This document shows positions 1 through 8,033 of a DNA stretch of 40,400 bases, piece by piece. Location: positions 1 to 40,400 of the forward strand of contig JASJCN010000017.1 in assembly GCA_030065975.1 (NCBI GenBank), given 5' to 3'. Position numbers and translations under genes: made by a program. Position 1 is the stretch's first letter, and each line of letters begins with the position of its first letter. Below the pieces are notes generated by a model. The model was not told the DNA's origin, did no database searches, and was given only the letters and a program-made list of their open reading frames with translations. Source of the stretch: Myxococcota bacterium. Its GTDB lineage: Bacteria > Myxococcota_A > UBA9160 > UBA6930.

Positions 1-229
1 CGATGAGGAAGGCGAGGTGCGAGGCTCCATACCGATGGGTCACTGCAGCCATGTTCGCCATGGCCGTGGGTGTCGACCCGAGGGAGATGCCTCCGAAGCC
101 GGAACTACGACGCCGCCGTGGTGTGTTCCGGCTTCGGAGGCATCTCCCTCGGGTCGACACCCACGGCCATGGCGAACATGGCTGCAGTGACCCATCGGTA
201 TGGAGCCTCGCACCTCGCCTTCCTCATCG
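1..229. repeat. Perfect inverted repeat (foldback), 105-bp arms
   Basis: Bases 1-105 are the exact reverse complement of 125-229, separated by a 19-base spacer (106-124). The right arm encodes a sensible GltS C-terminus, while the left arm only makes sense as its mirror image. The fold sits at a natural 7-bp inverted repeat (ccggaac at 99-105, gttccgg at 125-131), as expected if a strand folded back and primed on itself. The left arm still matches at base 1, so the palindrome may extend further. This is most likely a contig-end, amplification or assembly artefact; a real inverted duplication is less likely. Confidence 0.95.
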
Positions 230-303
230 TGCCCCTGGTGTGCGCGTTCTTCATCGATTTGGCCAACGCCCTGTTGATCCCTTTCTTCCTCGCCAACTTC
301 TGA
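100..303 (+). CDS. gltS: Sodium/glutamate symporter GltS family, C-terminal fragment
   Basis: About 67 C-terminal residues of a Na+-dependent glutamate carrier of the inner membrane. The stretch NYDAAVV, then LGSTPTAMANM, then HRYG, then FLIVPLVCAFFIDLANAL follows the end of E. coli GltS (YDAAV, LGATPTAIANM, ERFG, FLVVPMVGAFFIDIVNAL) almost position by position, and includes the last re-entrant/TM segment. It ends with TGA at 301-303. Real coding sequence begins near base 100-106. Upstream of that the sequence flips into the inverted copy of 125-229, so the rest of the gene is missing from the window. The truncation looks like a sequence-end artefact and not a true pseudogene. Confidence 0.82.
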   Translation, partial: RNYDAAVVCSGFGGISLGSTPTAMANMAAVTHRYGASHLAFLIVPLVCAFFIDLANALLIPFFLANF

Positions 304-396
304 GGGAGTCGAGCGACGACGCCGCGCAGGGTGGCGGCTTGGCACCGGCGCTGGCTAGCTTGAAGGTTCACTCGCCGCCGTTGCGGGGGAGGGGAA

Positions 397-1035
397 ATGC
401 TCGGACGCCTCGTGATCCTGATTGCCGTCTTCGCCCTGGCCGTCCCCGTGGTCGGTTGCATGCGCCCGAGGGGCGCCAGCGTCGAGGACAAGCGCAACCA
501 CGTGCGAAAGATGCGCGATGACACGCTGAGCGAGATCTTCGCCCGCAATCCGGGGCTCGAGAATCGCCTGCGGGACGCGGCCGGCTATGCCGTCTTCTCG
601 AACCTGTCGGTCAAGATCTTCCTGCTCGGCCCGGGCCAGGGCTACGGCATGCTGGTCGACAACTCGAACGGCCGCGAGACGTTCATGCAAATGGCCCAGA
701 TCGGAGGCGGCGTCGGCATGGGCGCGAAGACGTTCCGCGTGCTGTTCGTCTTCCGCGACCGGGGCACGCTGCGCGAGTTCCGCGACCGGGGGTTCCAGGT
801 CGGCGGCGACGCGGATGCCGCCGCGAAGGCCCAGGACGTGGGCGGCGCGGCCGGTGCACAGACGAAGATCGTCGACGGCGGCGCCGCGCTGGGCGGCTCG
901 GGGGACGTCATGGAGAAGGGCTTGGACGTGGGCGAGGGCATCGGGATGGAGGTCTTCCAGATCACCGACACCGGCCTTGCGCTCTCGGCCCAGGCCACGG
1001 GTACGAAGTACTGGAAGGACGGCAAGCTCAACTGA
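397..1035 (+). CDS. SYLF/Ysc84-domain lipoprotein
   Basis: A 212-residue protein with an N-terminal hydrophobic signal ending in a lipobox (VVG-C, Cys21), so it is probably a periplasm-facing lipoprotein. Residues from about 60 to the end match the SYLF (Ysc84/DUF500) lipid-binding domain: a GYAVFSNLSVK start, Gly-rich stretches (GPGQGYGMLVDN, IGGGVGMGAKTF) and a short C-terminal Lys/Asn tail. Bacterial SYLF lipoproteins of this size are common in Proteobacteria; their exact role is not settled. The ATG is preceded by a strong purine-rich ribosome site (ggggagggg, 5-13 bases upstream). It stands alone, converging on the PEP-CTERM-like gene. Confidence 0.8.
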   Translation: MLGRLVILIAVFALAVPVVGCMRPRGASVEDKRNHVRKMRDDTLSEIFARNPGLENRLRDAAGYAVFSNLSVKIFLLGPGQGYGMLVDNSNGRETFMQMAQIGGGVGMGAKTFRVLFVFRDRGTLREFRDRGFQVGGDADAAAKAQDVGGAAGAQTKIVDGGAALGGSGDVMEKGLDVGEGIGMEVFQITDTGLALSAQATGTKYWKDGKLN

Positions 1036-1135
1036 GAGCCGGGCAGCTCGCCCGATCGGCTGCGGCTGGGTCGTCCCGCCGCACCGAATTCGGGGAGGCA
1101 TCCGCCGACGTCGCTCGGTCCCGCCGGCCTTGGCC

Positions 1136-2155
1136 TCACTCGAGCGTCTTCGGCTTGCGGCCCCTCCCGAGCGCGAGATAGCCCACCAGGCCGCCCCCGA
1201 GCAGCAGCATCGTCGCCGGTTCCGATCCCACGTATACGAGGAAGCCCCCGTCCAGCTTCGCGACCTCCTCGAAGTCGAGCGCAAACGGGGTGCTCTCCCA
1301 GACCTCGAAGCCCGCTTCGAGGTCGAGCACCTTTCCGAACAGGGTCGTGGCTTCGAAGGAAACGACCCCACCGAGGCGCTGCCAGAAGGAGTTGTCGATG
1401 AGCTCGAGCTCCTCGAGGGTCAAGAGCCAGTAGCCCTTCTTGTCGAGCAGCACCTGGTTCTGGACCCAGAGGTCGCTCTCTCCGTAGAAGGTGTCGGTCC
1501 GCGAGAGTCCGGTGTCGAGGTGCGTCGCGACCAGCTTTCCGGTGATGGCGTCTGCGGAGAAGAAGACCTTCTGCTCGGCCCTGAAGTTGACCTCCACGCC
1601 CGCGACCACGATGTCCGCGCCCAGCTTCAGGATCTCGAGCTCACCGGTGCTCTGGGTGACCATGTCGGTCACGTAGGTGAAGTCGTTGTCGGTGTCGAGC
1701 CCGATGTCGAAGTCGAAGAGGTTCCCCTGGATGTTGATGTCGGGGATGGGGAAGGGGAGGTTGACCCGCAGCAGCTGGTCGATCTTCAGCCGGCCCCCGA
1801 AGCGGGTCTTGATCTTCGACTCGTTGGGAATGCCGTCGAACATGAAGTCGACGGTGGTGATGCCCTTCTTCTCGACGACGTCCTGGTGGCGCACCGTGAC
1901 GTTGCCCTCGACGTTGCCTTCCACGCGCCCCAGCTCGCCGCGCAGGATGAAGTCGATGCGGCTGCCGTCGGCGATGCCGCCCACCTGCTCGACCCGGCCG
2001 TCGCCGATGAAGGCGGGCGCGTTGCCCGGCCCCCAGAGGTTCTGCGGCTTGGCTTCGAAGCGGACGATGGCGGTGTTCTGGATCGGGACGCCCGAGGCTG
2101 CCGAGGCGAATAGCAGGGCCACGAGACAGCCGACGAACGCGCTGCGCTCTCGCAT
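1136..2155 (-). CDS. Exported PEP-CTERM-like protein of unknown function
   Basis: A 339-residue protein beginning with a signal peptide (MRERSAFVGCLVALLFASAASG). After a long beta-rich middle it ends in EPATMLLLGGGLVGYLALGRGRK, the three-part C-terminal tag (short Pro/Glu motif, TM helix, Arg/Lys cluster) read by exosortase in PEP-CTERM systems. The canonical VPEP is replaced by SEPA, so this is a variant tag. Such proteins are normally cleaved and displayed on the surface in exopolysaccharide producers. The body (acidic, many Asp/Phe pairs, about residues 25-300) matches no domain I recognise. The start at 2155 is chosen for its signal peptide and a GGAGG about 10 bases upstream; an in-frame upstream ATG at 2218 would spoil the signal peptide. 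No exosortase gene is in the window. Confidence 0.7.
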   Translation of the reverse strand: MRERSAFVGCLVALLFASAASGVPIQNTAIVRFEAKPQNLWGPGNAPAFIGDGRVEQVGGIADGSRIDFILRGELGRVEGNVEGNVTVRHQDVVEKKGITTVDFMFDGIPNESKIKTRFGGRLKIDQLLRVNLPFPIPDINIQGNLFDFDIGLDTDNDFTYVTDMVTQSTGELEILKLGADIVVAGVEVNFRAEQKVFFSADAITGKLVATHLDTGLSRTDTFYGESDLWVQNQVLLDKKGYWLLTLEELELIDNSFWQRLGGVVSFEATTLFGKVLDLEAGFEVWESTPFALDFEEVAKLDGGFLVYVGSEPATMLLLGGGLVGYLALGRGRKPKTLE

Positions 2156-2719
2156 CGAGAGGAATCCTCCATGCGCCGCCCATCCAGTAGTCGCCTGATC
2201 CAGGGGGATGTGTCGCACTATTCAAGTCCCCGGAAAAATTGGGGAAACGCGCAGCTCGAAGAGAAGCGATGCCCCACGTTCCTGGGGAGGCACACCCCAC
2301 CCTGGCAGGCCCGATGTCGGCCGCGCGACACGGCCCGAAGCGGTGCGCCGACTCGGGGTCGGCGGTCGCCGTCGCCCGTCTGACCGGCGCATCGACCGTA
2401 CGGCTCCACCTACACTGTGGAACGTCACCCCGCCGGATGGGGCGAGGTCGCCCACGCATTCGTGAGTGCGACAGCTGAATCGGGAGGCGCGACGATCCGC
2501 GCTTGCGGATTGTTGCCCCGAAGCGACGACGTTCGCCGCAGCACGAATCGCGCGCGCATCGCAGGTGCAACACGACAGCTGGGTCGTGAGGTCGTACAGC
2601 GAGTGGCATGCGAGTTGCACCCAGCGTGGGCACGCTCGCGGAGGAAGAACCCACTCGGGACGGCTCGTGGTGTCGAGCCGGTTTCGCGCGCGTGCCCTCC
2701 CCGACCAGGAATCGGATCC
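2156..2719. other. 564-bp divergent intergenic region
   Basis: This lies between the divergently transcribed PEP-CTERM-like gene and the large MopE/dockerin-like gene. I see no convincing small gene. It holds the sigma-54 type site at 2604-2619 and two short hairpins: TCCCC at 2227-2231 pairing with GGGGA at 2241-2245, and CCCCA at 2272-2276 pairing with TGGGG at 2283-2287. The hairpins lie 70-130 bases upstream of the PEP-CTERM-like start and could be regulatory. Their role is unknown. Confidence 0.6.
2604..2619 (+). promoter_or_regulatory. Sigma-54 (RpoN) type -24/-12 promoter
   Basis: TGGCATGCGAGTTGCA fits the RpoN consensus TGGCAYRN4TTGCW at every fixed position, with the invariant GG (2605-2606) and GC (2617-2618) separated by the required 10 bases. 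It lies about 100 bases upstream of the start at 2720, in the right orientation, within a long intergenic region. The predicted transcript start is near 2630, giving a leader of roughly 90 bases. RpoN control is often reported for PEP-CTERM and exopolysaccharide genes. No activator gene is present here. Confidence 0.6.
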
Positions 2720-5700
2720 ATGCGCAACTTGTTCCGGACGCTGCTTCTCGCCCTGCCGCTCATCCTGCCCCCGACACTCGCCCGCGGGCAGGGAGTGATC
2801 GAGCTTCCCAAGACCGGACAGCAGCGCTGCTGGAATGTCTCCGGGAACCAGGTGTCTTGCGCGGGTACGGGCCAGGATGGCGACATCCAGGCGGGAGCCG
2901 CCTGGCCGAGCCCCCGCTTCAGCTTCAGCGGTGGCTGCTATACGGATCGGCTCACCGGACTCACGTGGCTCTCGAACTATCTGGGCGCCGACGACAGGAA
3001 CTGGACCAGCGCACTCACCTACGCCAACGCTGCATCGCTCTGTGGCTTCACCGACTGGAGGATCCCGAACGTCAACGAGATCATCAGCCAGGCCAATGCC
3101 GAGGTGCAGTGCACGAGCAGCTACCTGCTCGACTCGGGCGTGACCTTCCCGCCCGTCGCCGGCTTCTCCTCCACGACGTTGGCCGCTTCGTCCGGGCAGG
3201 CCTGGGAAACGAGCTTCTGCTCCCAGGAGGTCGTCTCGCTCGCGAAGACGGGCTTCCTGACGACCGTCGTCGTGCGAGGGGGTCAGCAGGACGCCGTCGA
3301 TCCGAGCTACCCCGCGAACGTCTGGAAGACGGGCCAGACGACCAGCTACGCGGCCGGCGACGATGGCGACCTCGAGTTCGGCGTCGCGTGGCCCGACCCG
3401 CGCTTCACCGACCATGGCAACGGGACCGTGACGGACCACCTCACCGGCCTGGTCTGGACCAAGGCCGCGAACACGCCCGGACCGGCGTCCTGCTCGCCGG
3501 GATCCACGAAGAAGTGGCAGGAGCTGCTCGATCACGCGCAGTGCCTGAACGCGAACAGCTACCTCGGCTCGTCCGGCTGGCGCCTGCCGAACCGCGTCGA
3601 GATGCGAAGCCTGGTCGACTTCGGAAACAGCAACCCGGCGCTCCCCACCGGACACCCCTTCACGGACGTGGGACCCTCCTACTACACCTCGACCACGATC
3701 ATCGGAGCCCAGAACAGGGCCGCGTGGACGCAGAGCATGTTCGACGGGCGCATGAACAGCACCGGAACCCGCAAGGACATCCACAGGTTCTGGGGATGGT
3801 TCGTCCAGGACGGCGGCAGCGTACCCATGTGCACGGATTCCGATGGCGACGGCTATGGCAGCCCGGGCGACCCGTCTTGTCCGAACGGGCCGGAGACCGA
3901 CTGCGACGACGACGACGACACCATCTACCCCGGAGCCACCGAGATCTGCGACGGGGAGGACAACGACTGCGACGGCCCCGTCGACGAGGGGATCGACGAC
4001 ATCGTCACGGGATCCGACATCGGGGAGTGCCGCGTCCAGATCGAGCAGTGCATCGCCGGCGACTTCCAGGTGACCCAGACCGGCATCGGCCCCGTCTCGG
4101 AGATTTGCGACGGGCTCGACAACGATTGCGACGGCTCGAGCGACGAGGGCTTCGGCGTCGGCGGCTCCTGTCAGGCAGGGGTGGGTGAGTGCCTCGCGAG
4201 CGGCATGTTCGTGTGCTCGGGCGATGGCTCGGGAACGGTATGCGACGCCACGCCGGGGACGCCCCAGGCAGAGATCTGCGACGGGCTGGACAACGACTGC
4301 GACGGCACGTCCGACGAGGGCAACCCGGGCGGCGGCGGCTCCTGCGACACCGGCCAGCCCGGCGTCTGCGCCCCCGGCACCTTCACCTGCTCGGGCGGTG
4401 GCCTGGTATGCCAGCCCGACGCCTCTGCCGGAGCCGAGCTCTGCAACGGCCAGGACGACGACTGCGACGGTAGAGTCGACGAGGGCTTCGGCCTCGGCAA
4501 CTCCTGTGAGGTGGGGGTGGGCGAGTGCGCCGCGACCGGCGCGCTGATCTGCTCCGGCGACGGCTCGGGAACGGTGTGCGACGCCACGCCGGGGACGCCC
4601 CAGGCGGAGATCTGCGACGGCCTGGACAACGACTGCGACGGCACGTCCGACGAGGGCAACCCGGGCGGCGGCGGCTCCTGCGAGACCGGCCAGCCGGGCA
4701 TCTGCGCTCCCGGGACCTTCACCTGCTCGGGCGGTGGCCTCGTGTGCGAGCCCGACGCCTCTGCCGGAGCCGAGCTCTGCAACGGCCAGGACGACGACTG
4801 CGACGGTAGCGTCGACGAGGGCTTCGGCCTCGGCAGCTCCTGCCAGGTCGGTGTGGGCGAGTGCGCCGCGAGCGGCTCGCTGGTCTGCTCCGGCGACGGC
4901 TCGGGAACGGTGTGTGACGCCACGCCGGGGACGCCCCAGGCGGAGATCTGCGACGGGCTGGACAACGACTGCGACGGCACGTCCGACGAGGGCAACCCGG
5001 GTGGCGGCGGCTCCTGCGACACCGGCCTGCCCGGCGTCTGCGCTCCCGGGACCTTCACCTGCTCGGGCGGTGGCCTCGTGTGCGAGCCCGACGCGTCGGC
5101 GGGCACCGAGATCTGCAACGGTGAAGACGACGACTGCGACGGAGAGGTGGACGAGGATGCCAGCGACGCAGGCACCTGGTACCGCGACGGCGATTCGGAC
5201 GGCTTCGGTGACCCCGACGACTCCGTTTCGGCCTGCACCCAGCCGGCCGGCTACGTCGACAACTCCCTCGACTGTGACGACGGGGACGACCAGGTGACGG
5301 AGTGCAACACGCCTTGCTGCGGTGAGGTAATCATCGAGGACGAGAGCAAGCGCTGCTCCGTCACGATCGACCAGATCTGCAGCGACGATCTGGACTGCCC
5401 CGTGGACGAGGCCTGCATCGGTGCCACGGTCACGATGCAGGACGTGACGGGCAGTGGCGAGACGACGGTGAGCTCCGCCCCGTGCGACGGGTCGCTGCAG
5501 GGGATCGCTCTGACCGCGACACCGATCTGCGTCGACATTCAGACCACCGCGAGCTTCGATGGCCTGGCGGAGGTGTGCATCGAGTACGAGGACCGCGGAG
5601 AATGCCAGCCGACGATCGAGCAGCTGTGCAAGGCCGATGGGGAGTGCCCGCCCGGCGAGACCTGCGTCGGCGAGCTCAGCGACGTCCAGGAGAGCCAGCT

Positions 5701-6244
5701 CACCATGGTGCGATGCCCCGAGCTCGAGCCCTGTCAGCCGCTCCTCACGCTTCCCCCCCAGCGCGACATCGTGAACAACGTCCTGTGTGCTCTGACGCCG
5801 GAGTTCTCGGACTTCGCAGTGGGGACGCTCACGGATTCCGATGGAGACTTCGTGATGGACCTGCTGGACAACTGCCCGACCATCGCGAACTTCTTCCAGG
5901 AGGATGCGGATGGCGACGACGTGGGCAACGCGTGCGACAACTGCCTCTTCGTCTCGAACCACGGCCAGGAGGACGCGAACCCCGCGGAGGACGACGACTC
6001 CTCACTCCCCGGGATCCAGCACTACGGAGACGCCTGCGATGCGGATCTCGACAACGACGGAATCGTCGGGCCCTCGGACTTCTTCGCCGTCTTCCGGCCC
6101 TGTCTCGGCGAGGCGCCGTCCAGCCGCCCGGAGTGTGCTCCGGCGGACTTCGACGGCGACGACCTGGTCGGCGTGAACGACTTCTTCGAGAGGCTCCGGC
6201 CCAGTCTGGGTGACCCGGCGGGGCCGGGCCACACGGAGCCCTGA
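2720..6244 (+). CDS. Large exported protein: DUF1566 x2, MopE-type repeats, dockerin-like C-terminus
   Basis: A 1174-residue secreted protein. After a signal peptide (residues 1-24) come two DUF1566 (Lcl C-terminal type) domains near 70-145 and 230-310, each with LTGLxW, then a Trp-Arg-Leu/Ile-Pro-Asn motif. Residues about 390-815 hold eight MopE-type motifs (E-I/L-C-D/N-G-x-D-N/D-D-C-D-G), a putative metal-binding repeat family that includes the copper-responsive MopE of Methylococcus. A Cys-rich region follows (about 865-1030), then a thrombospondin-type-3-like acidic stretch (DSDGD, DNCP). The end is two 12-residue Ca2+ loops (DLDNDGIVGPSD and DFDGDDLVGVND), each followed by FF, as in dockerins. 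The many Cys indicate an oxidised extracellular protein, probably surface-attached or released. The start has a suitable signal peptide and aggaa 10 bases upstream. Function is unknown; adhesion or metal/Ca2+ binding is inference. Confidence 0.8.
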   Translation: MRNLFRTLLLALPLILPPTLARGQGVIELPKTGQQRCWNVSGNQVSCAGTGQDGDIQAGAAWPSPRFSFSGGCYTDRLTGLTWLSNYLGADDRNWTSALTYANAASLCGFTDWRIPNVNEIISQANAEVQCTSSYLLDSGVTFPPVAGFSSTTLAASSGQAWETSFCSQEVVSLAKTGFLTTVVVRGGQQDAVDPSYPANVWKTGQTTSYAAGDDGDLEFGVAWPDPRFTDHGNGTVTDHLTGLVWTKAANTPGPASCSPGSTKKWQELLDHAQCLNANSYLGSSGWRLPNRVEMRSLVDFGNSNPALPTGHPFTDVGPSYYTSTTIIGAQNRAAWTQSMFDGRMNSTGTRKDIHRFWGWFVQDGGSVPMCTDSDGDGYGSPGDPSCPNGPETDCDDDDDTIYPGATEICDGEDNDCDGPVDEGIDDIVTGSDIGECRVQIEQCIAGDFQVTQTGIGPVSEICDGLDNDCDGSSDEGFGVGGSCQAGVGECLASGMFVCSGDGSGTVCDATPGTPQAEICDGLDNDCDGTSDEGNPGGGGSCDTGQPGVCAPGTFTCSGGGLVCQPDASAGAELCNGQDDDCDGRVDEGFGLGNSCEVGVGECAATGALICSGDGSGTVCDATPGTPQAEICDGLDNDCDGTSDEGNPGGGGSCETGQPGICAPGTFTCSGGGLVCEPDASAGAELCNGQDDDCDGSVDEGFGLGSSCQVGVGECAASGSLVCSGDGSGTVCDATPGTPQAEICDGLDNDCDGTSDEGNPGGGGSCDTGLPGVCAPGTFTCSGGGLVCEPDASAGTEICNGEDDDCDGEVDEDASDAGTWYRDGDSDGFGDPDDSVSACTQPAGYVDNSLDCDDGDDQVTECNTPCCGEVIIEDESKRCSVTIDQICSDDLDCPVDEACIGATVTMQDVTGSGETTVSSAPCDGSLQGIALTATPICVDIQTTASFDGLAEVCIEYEDRGECQPTIEQLCKADGECPPGETCVGELSDVQESQLTMVRCPELEPCQPLLTLPPQRDIVNNVLCALTPEFSDFAVGTLTDSDGDFVMDLLDNCPTIANFFQEDADGDDVGNACDNCLFVSNHGQEDANPAEDDDSSLPGIQHYGDACDADLDNDGIVGPSDFFAVFRPCLGEAPSSRPECAPADFDGDDLVGVNDFFERLRPSLGDPAGPGHTEP
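4166..5155 (+). repeat. 336-bp tandem coding repeat, about 2.9 copies
   Basis: Three in-frame copies begin at 4166, 4502 and 4838, exactly 336 bases (112 codons) apart and nearly identical at the DNA level. Each copy carries a GVGEC segment, one D-N-D-C-D-G motif, a glycine-rich turn, a CAPGTFTCSGGG segment and one D-D-D-C-D-G motif. The third copy decays after its second motif near 5155. Such DNA identity suggests recent unit duplication or gene conversion. Confidence 0.92.
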
Positions 6245-6273
6245 GCCGGGGCGGTTCCGCGGTGGTCGGAGGA

Positions 6274-7197
6274 TCAGGCGATGGCGCCGACGAGGCTCTC
6301 TTCGATGATGGCCTTCAGGGCGGCGACGCGGGCTCCGTCTTCCGCCCGCGCATCCGCCGCACGCGGCGTGCGCCCGGGTCCGACCTCGACGCCGCGGGCG
6401 CGGACGCCCAGCCGAAAGCCCTCGGGGAAGTCCGCCTCTGCGAAGAGCGTGTCGAAGAGCTGCGTGATGCGCGCCTGGACGGGGCGCGCTTCCTCGTTCG
6501 CTCCGGCTTGGACGAGATCGAAGAGCTTGCGCGTGAGCTCCGGAGCCACGCCGCTGGTCGCGTTCGTCCCGCCGTCGCAGCCCAGGAGCAGCATCGGCAG
6601 CAAGCACGAATCCCAACCCGTCATGAACGAGAAGTCCGGTCGCTCCGGCCGCACGGCGTCGATCATCGCCATCATGGCGGGCACGTCACCGGAGGAGTCC
6701 TTGATGGCACGGATGCGCGCGTGCTCGCCGGCCAGGCGTCGGATGGTCGGCAGGTCGATGGGCGAAGCGAACATCGGGATGTTGTAGAGCGTGACGTCGA
6801 TGGGCGTGTTGCGTCCGATCTCGTCGAAGTAGGCCCAGACGCCCTCGGGCGAGACGCTGTAGTAGTACGGCGAGACGATGGCCACGGCGTCGGCGCCCAC
6901 GCGCGCGTAGTGCTCGCAGGCGCGTAAGGTCTCACGCACGTTGGCTTCGGCCGCGCCGGCGAGCACGGGCACCCGGCCGGCCGCCTGCTCCACCACGATC
7001 TCGATGATGCGACGGCGCTCGTCCGCGGTGAAGCGCGTGAACTCGCCCGTCGAGCCGTTCGGGTAGAGACCGTGCACACCGTGGTCGATCAGCCAGTCGA
7101 CGTAGGCCCGAAGCCCGCCCTCGTCGATCTCGCCCGCGGCGTCCAGCGGGACGACGTTGGGGCAGAAGATCCCGCGCAGTCGATCGGGCTCGCTCAT
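6274..7197 (-). CDS. DapA/NAL-family aldolase, probable 2-keto-3-deoxy-L-fuconate aldolase
   Basis: A 307-residue (beta/alpha)8 Schiff-base aldolase of the dihydrodipicolinate synthase/N-acetylneuraminate lyase family. Visible landmarks are the pyruvate-binding NGSTGE (47-52), the catalytic Tyr138 in LYNIP and the Schiff-base Lys166 in AIKDSSGD. The family covers many 2-keto acids, so substrate must come from context. It overlaps the lactonase gene by 4 bases and faces an L-fuconate dehydratase across a shared promoter, so I infer cleavage of 2-keto-3-deoxy-L-fuconate to pyruvate and L-lactaldehyde. A DapA-like protein is likewise encoded in the Campylobacter jejuni fucose locus. It is unlikely to be the lysine-pathway enzyme. 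It is the last gene of the leftward iclR operon. Confidence 0.82.
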   Translation of the reverse strand: MSEPDRLRGIFCPNVVPLDAAGEIDEGGLRAYVDWLIDHGVHGLYPNGSTGEFTRFTADERRRIIEIVVEQAAGRVPVLAGAAEANVRETLRACEHYARVGADAVAIVSPYYYSVSPEGVWAYFDEIGRNTPIDVTLYNIPMFASPIDLPTIRRLAGEHARIRAIKDSSGDVPAMMAMIDAVRPERPDFSFMTGWDSCLLPMLLLGCDGGTNATSGVAPELTRKLFDLVQAGANEEARPVQARITQLFDTLFAEADFPEGFRLGVRARGVEVGPGRTPRAADARAEDGARVAALKAIIEESLVGAIA

Positions 7198-8033
7198 GAG
7201 CCAGAACCTCCTTCGATGCCGTAGAACCGTACGGCGTTGCCGCCGAGCACGCCGGCCCGTTCGCGTTCGTCGAGGCCGGCCAGCAACTCGAGACTCGCTG
7301 TGAGCCAGCGTTCGAAGCCGCCGGCCAGCTCGACCACCGGCCAGTCGCTGCCCCAGAGCAGGCGCTCGGGCCCGAAGCTGGCGAGCAGGTGGTCCACGTA
7401 GGGCCGCAGCGTCTTGACGGTCCAGTCGGGCGCCGCCTCGGTGGCGAGGCCCGAGAGCTTGCAGAGGGCTCCGGTCTCGCGGGCGAGTGCTTCGATGTCG
7501 TCCGCCCAGGGCTGCATCCGCCCGGCGCCGATCTCGGGCTTGGCCCCGTGGTCGACCACCACGGGTAGCTCCGGATGGCGAGCCAGGAGCTCGCGCAGGT
7601 TGCCGAGATGGTGCGGCAACACCAGCGCGTCGAAACGCAAGCCGAGATCCAGGAGCGCCTCGAAGGCCGGCTCCAGCGCGTCGCCCAGCATCCAGTCCGG
7701 GTCGGAGATGTCCTGGATCATCGGCCGCACCCCGAGCAGCGGCCCCTCCTGCACGAGGGCCTCGAGGGTCGCGCGCACATCGGGCGCTTCGAAGTCCACC
7801 CACCCGACGACTCCGCGGACGAAGGGGGCGTTGCGCGCGATCTCGATCAGGAAGCGCGTCTCTGCGACGGTCGGCGCGGCCTGGACCAGCACCGTTCCCT
7901 CGATGTCCGCGGCTTCCAACAGCGGCTGCAGGTGGTCGGGCTCGAAGTCGCGGTAGAGCACGCGATCCTCGGGTTCGAGCCAGCCGTAGTCGCCGCGCGC
8001 GACGCGCCAGAAGTGCTGGTGGCCGTCGATCAA
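7194..8033 (-). CDS. Amidohydrolase-family lactonase (probable L-fuconolactonase)
   Basis: A 279-residue amidohydrolase-2 (TIM-barrel) protein that begins directly with the metal-site motif GHQHFW (His5, His7). It continues with VVDHGAKP (His162) and ends with the catalytic Asp230 in LLWGSDWP. Sugar-lactone hydrolases of this COG3618 type open L-fucono-1,5-lactone, L-rhamnono-lactone or related lactones in the cytoplasm. Context with fuconate dehydratase favours fuconolactone. The TTG start at 8031-8033 overlaps the iclR stop by 4 bases (TTGA), so translation is coupled. It is preferred because family members begin at this residue and no ATG is available. It overlaps the downstream aldolase gene by another 4 bases. 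Confidence 0.8.
   Translation of the reverse strand: MIDGHQHFWRVARGDYGWLEPEDRVLYRDFEPDHLQPLLEAADIEGTVLVQAAPTVAETRFLIEIARNAPFVRGVVGWVDFEAPDVRATLEALVQEGPLLGVRPMIQDISDPDWMLGDALEPAFEALLDLGLRFDALVLPHHLGNLRELLARHPELPVVVDHGAKPEIGAGRMQPWADDIEALARETGALCKLSGLATEAAPDWTVKTLRPYVDHLLASFGPERLLWGSDWPVVELAGGFERWLTASLELLAGLDERERAGVLGGNAVRFYGIEGGSGS

Noticed and set aside
352-368. Sigma-54-like TGGCAC before the SYLF gene
   Set aside because: The -12 part is CTGG/CTGGC instead of TTGC and the GG-GC spacing is wrong.
1040-1054. CGGGC/GCCCG stem 5 bases after the SYLF stop as a terminator
   Set aside because: 5-bp stem without T-run; too weak.
4166-5155. Could the repeated block be a CRISPR array?
   Set aside because: Units are 336 bp, head-to-tail, in frame and without unique spacers.
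2222-5962. 1246-codon open frame on the minus strand opposite the MopE/dockerin-like gene
   Set aside because: It is a mirror of a GC-rich repeated gene: low-complexity Val/Ala/Gly/Arg composition, no domains, and the plus strand has a signal peptide and ordered domains.
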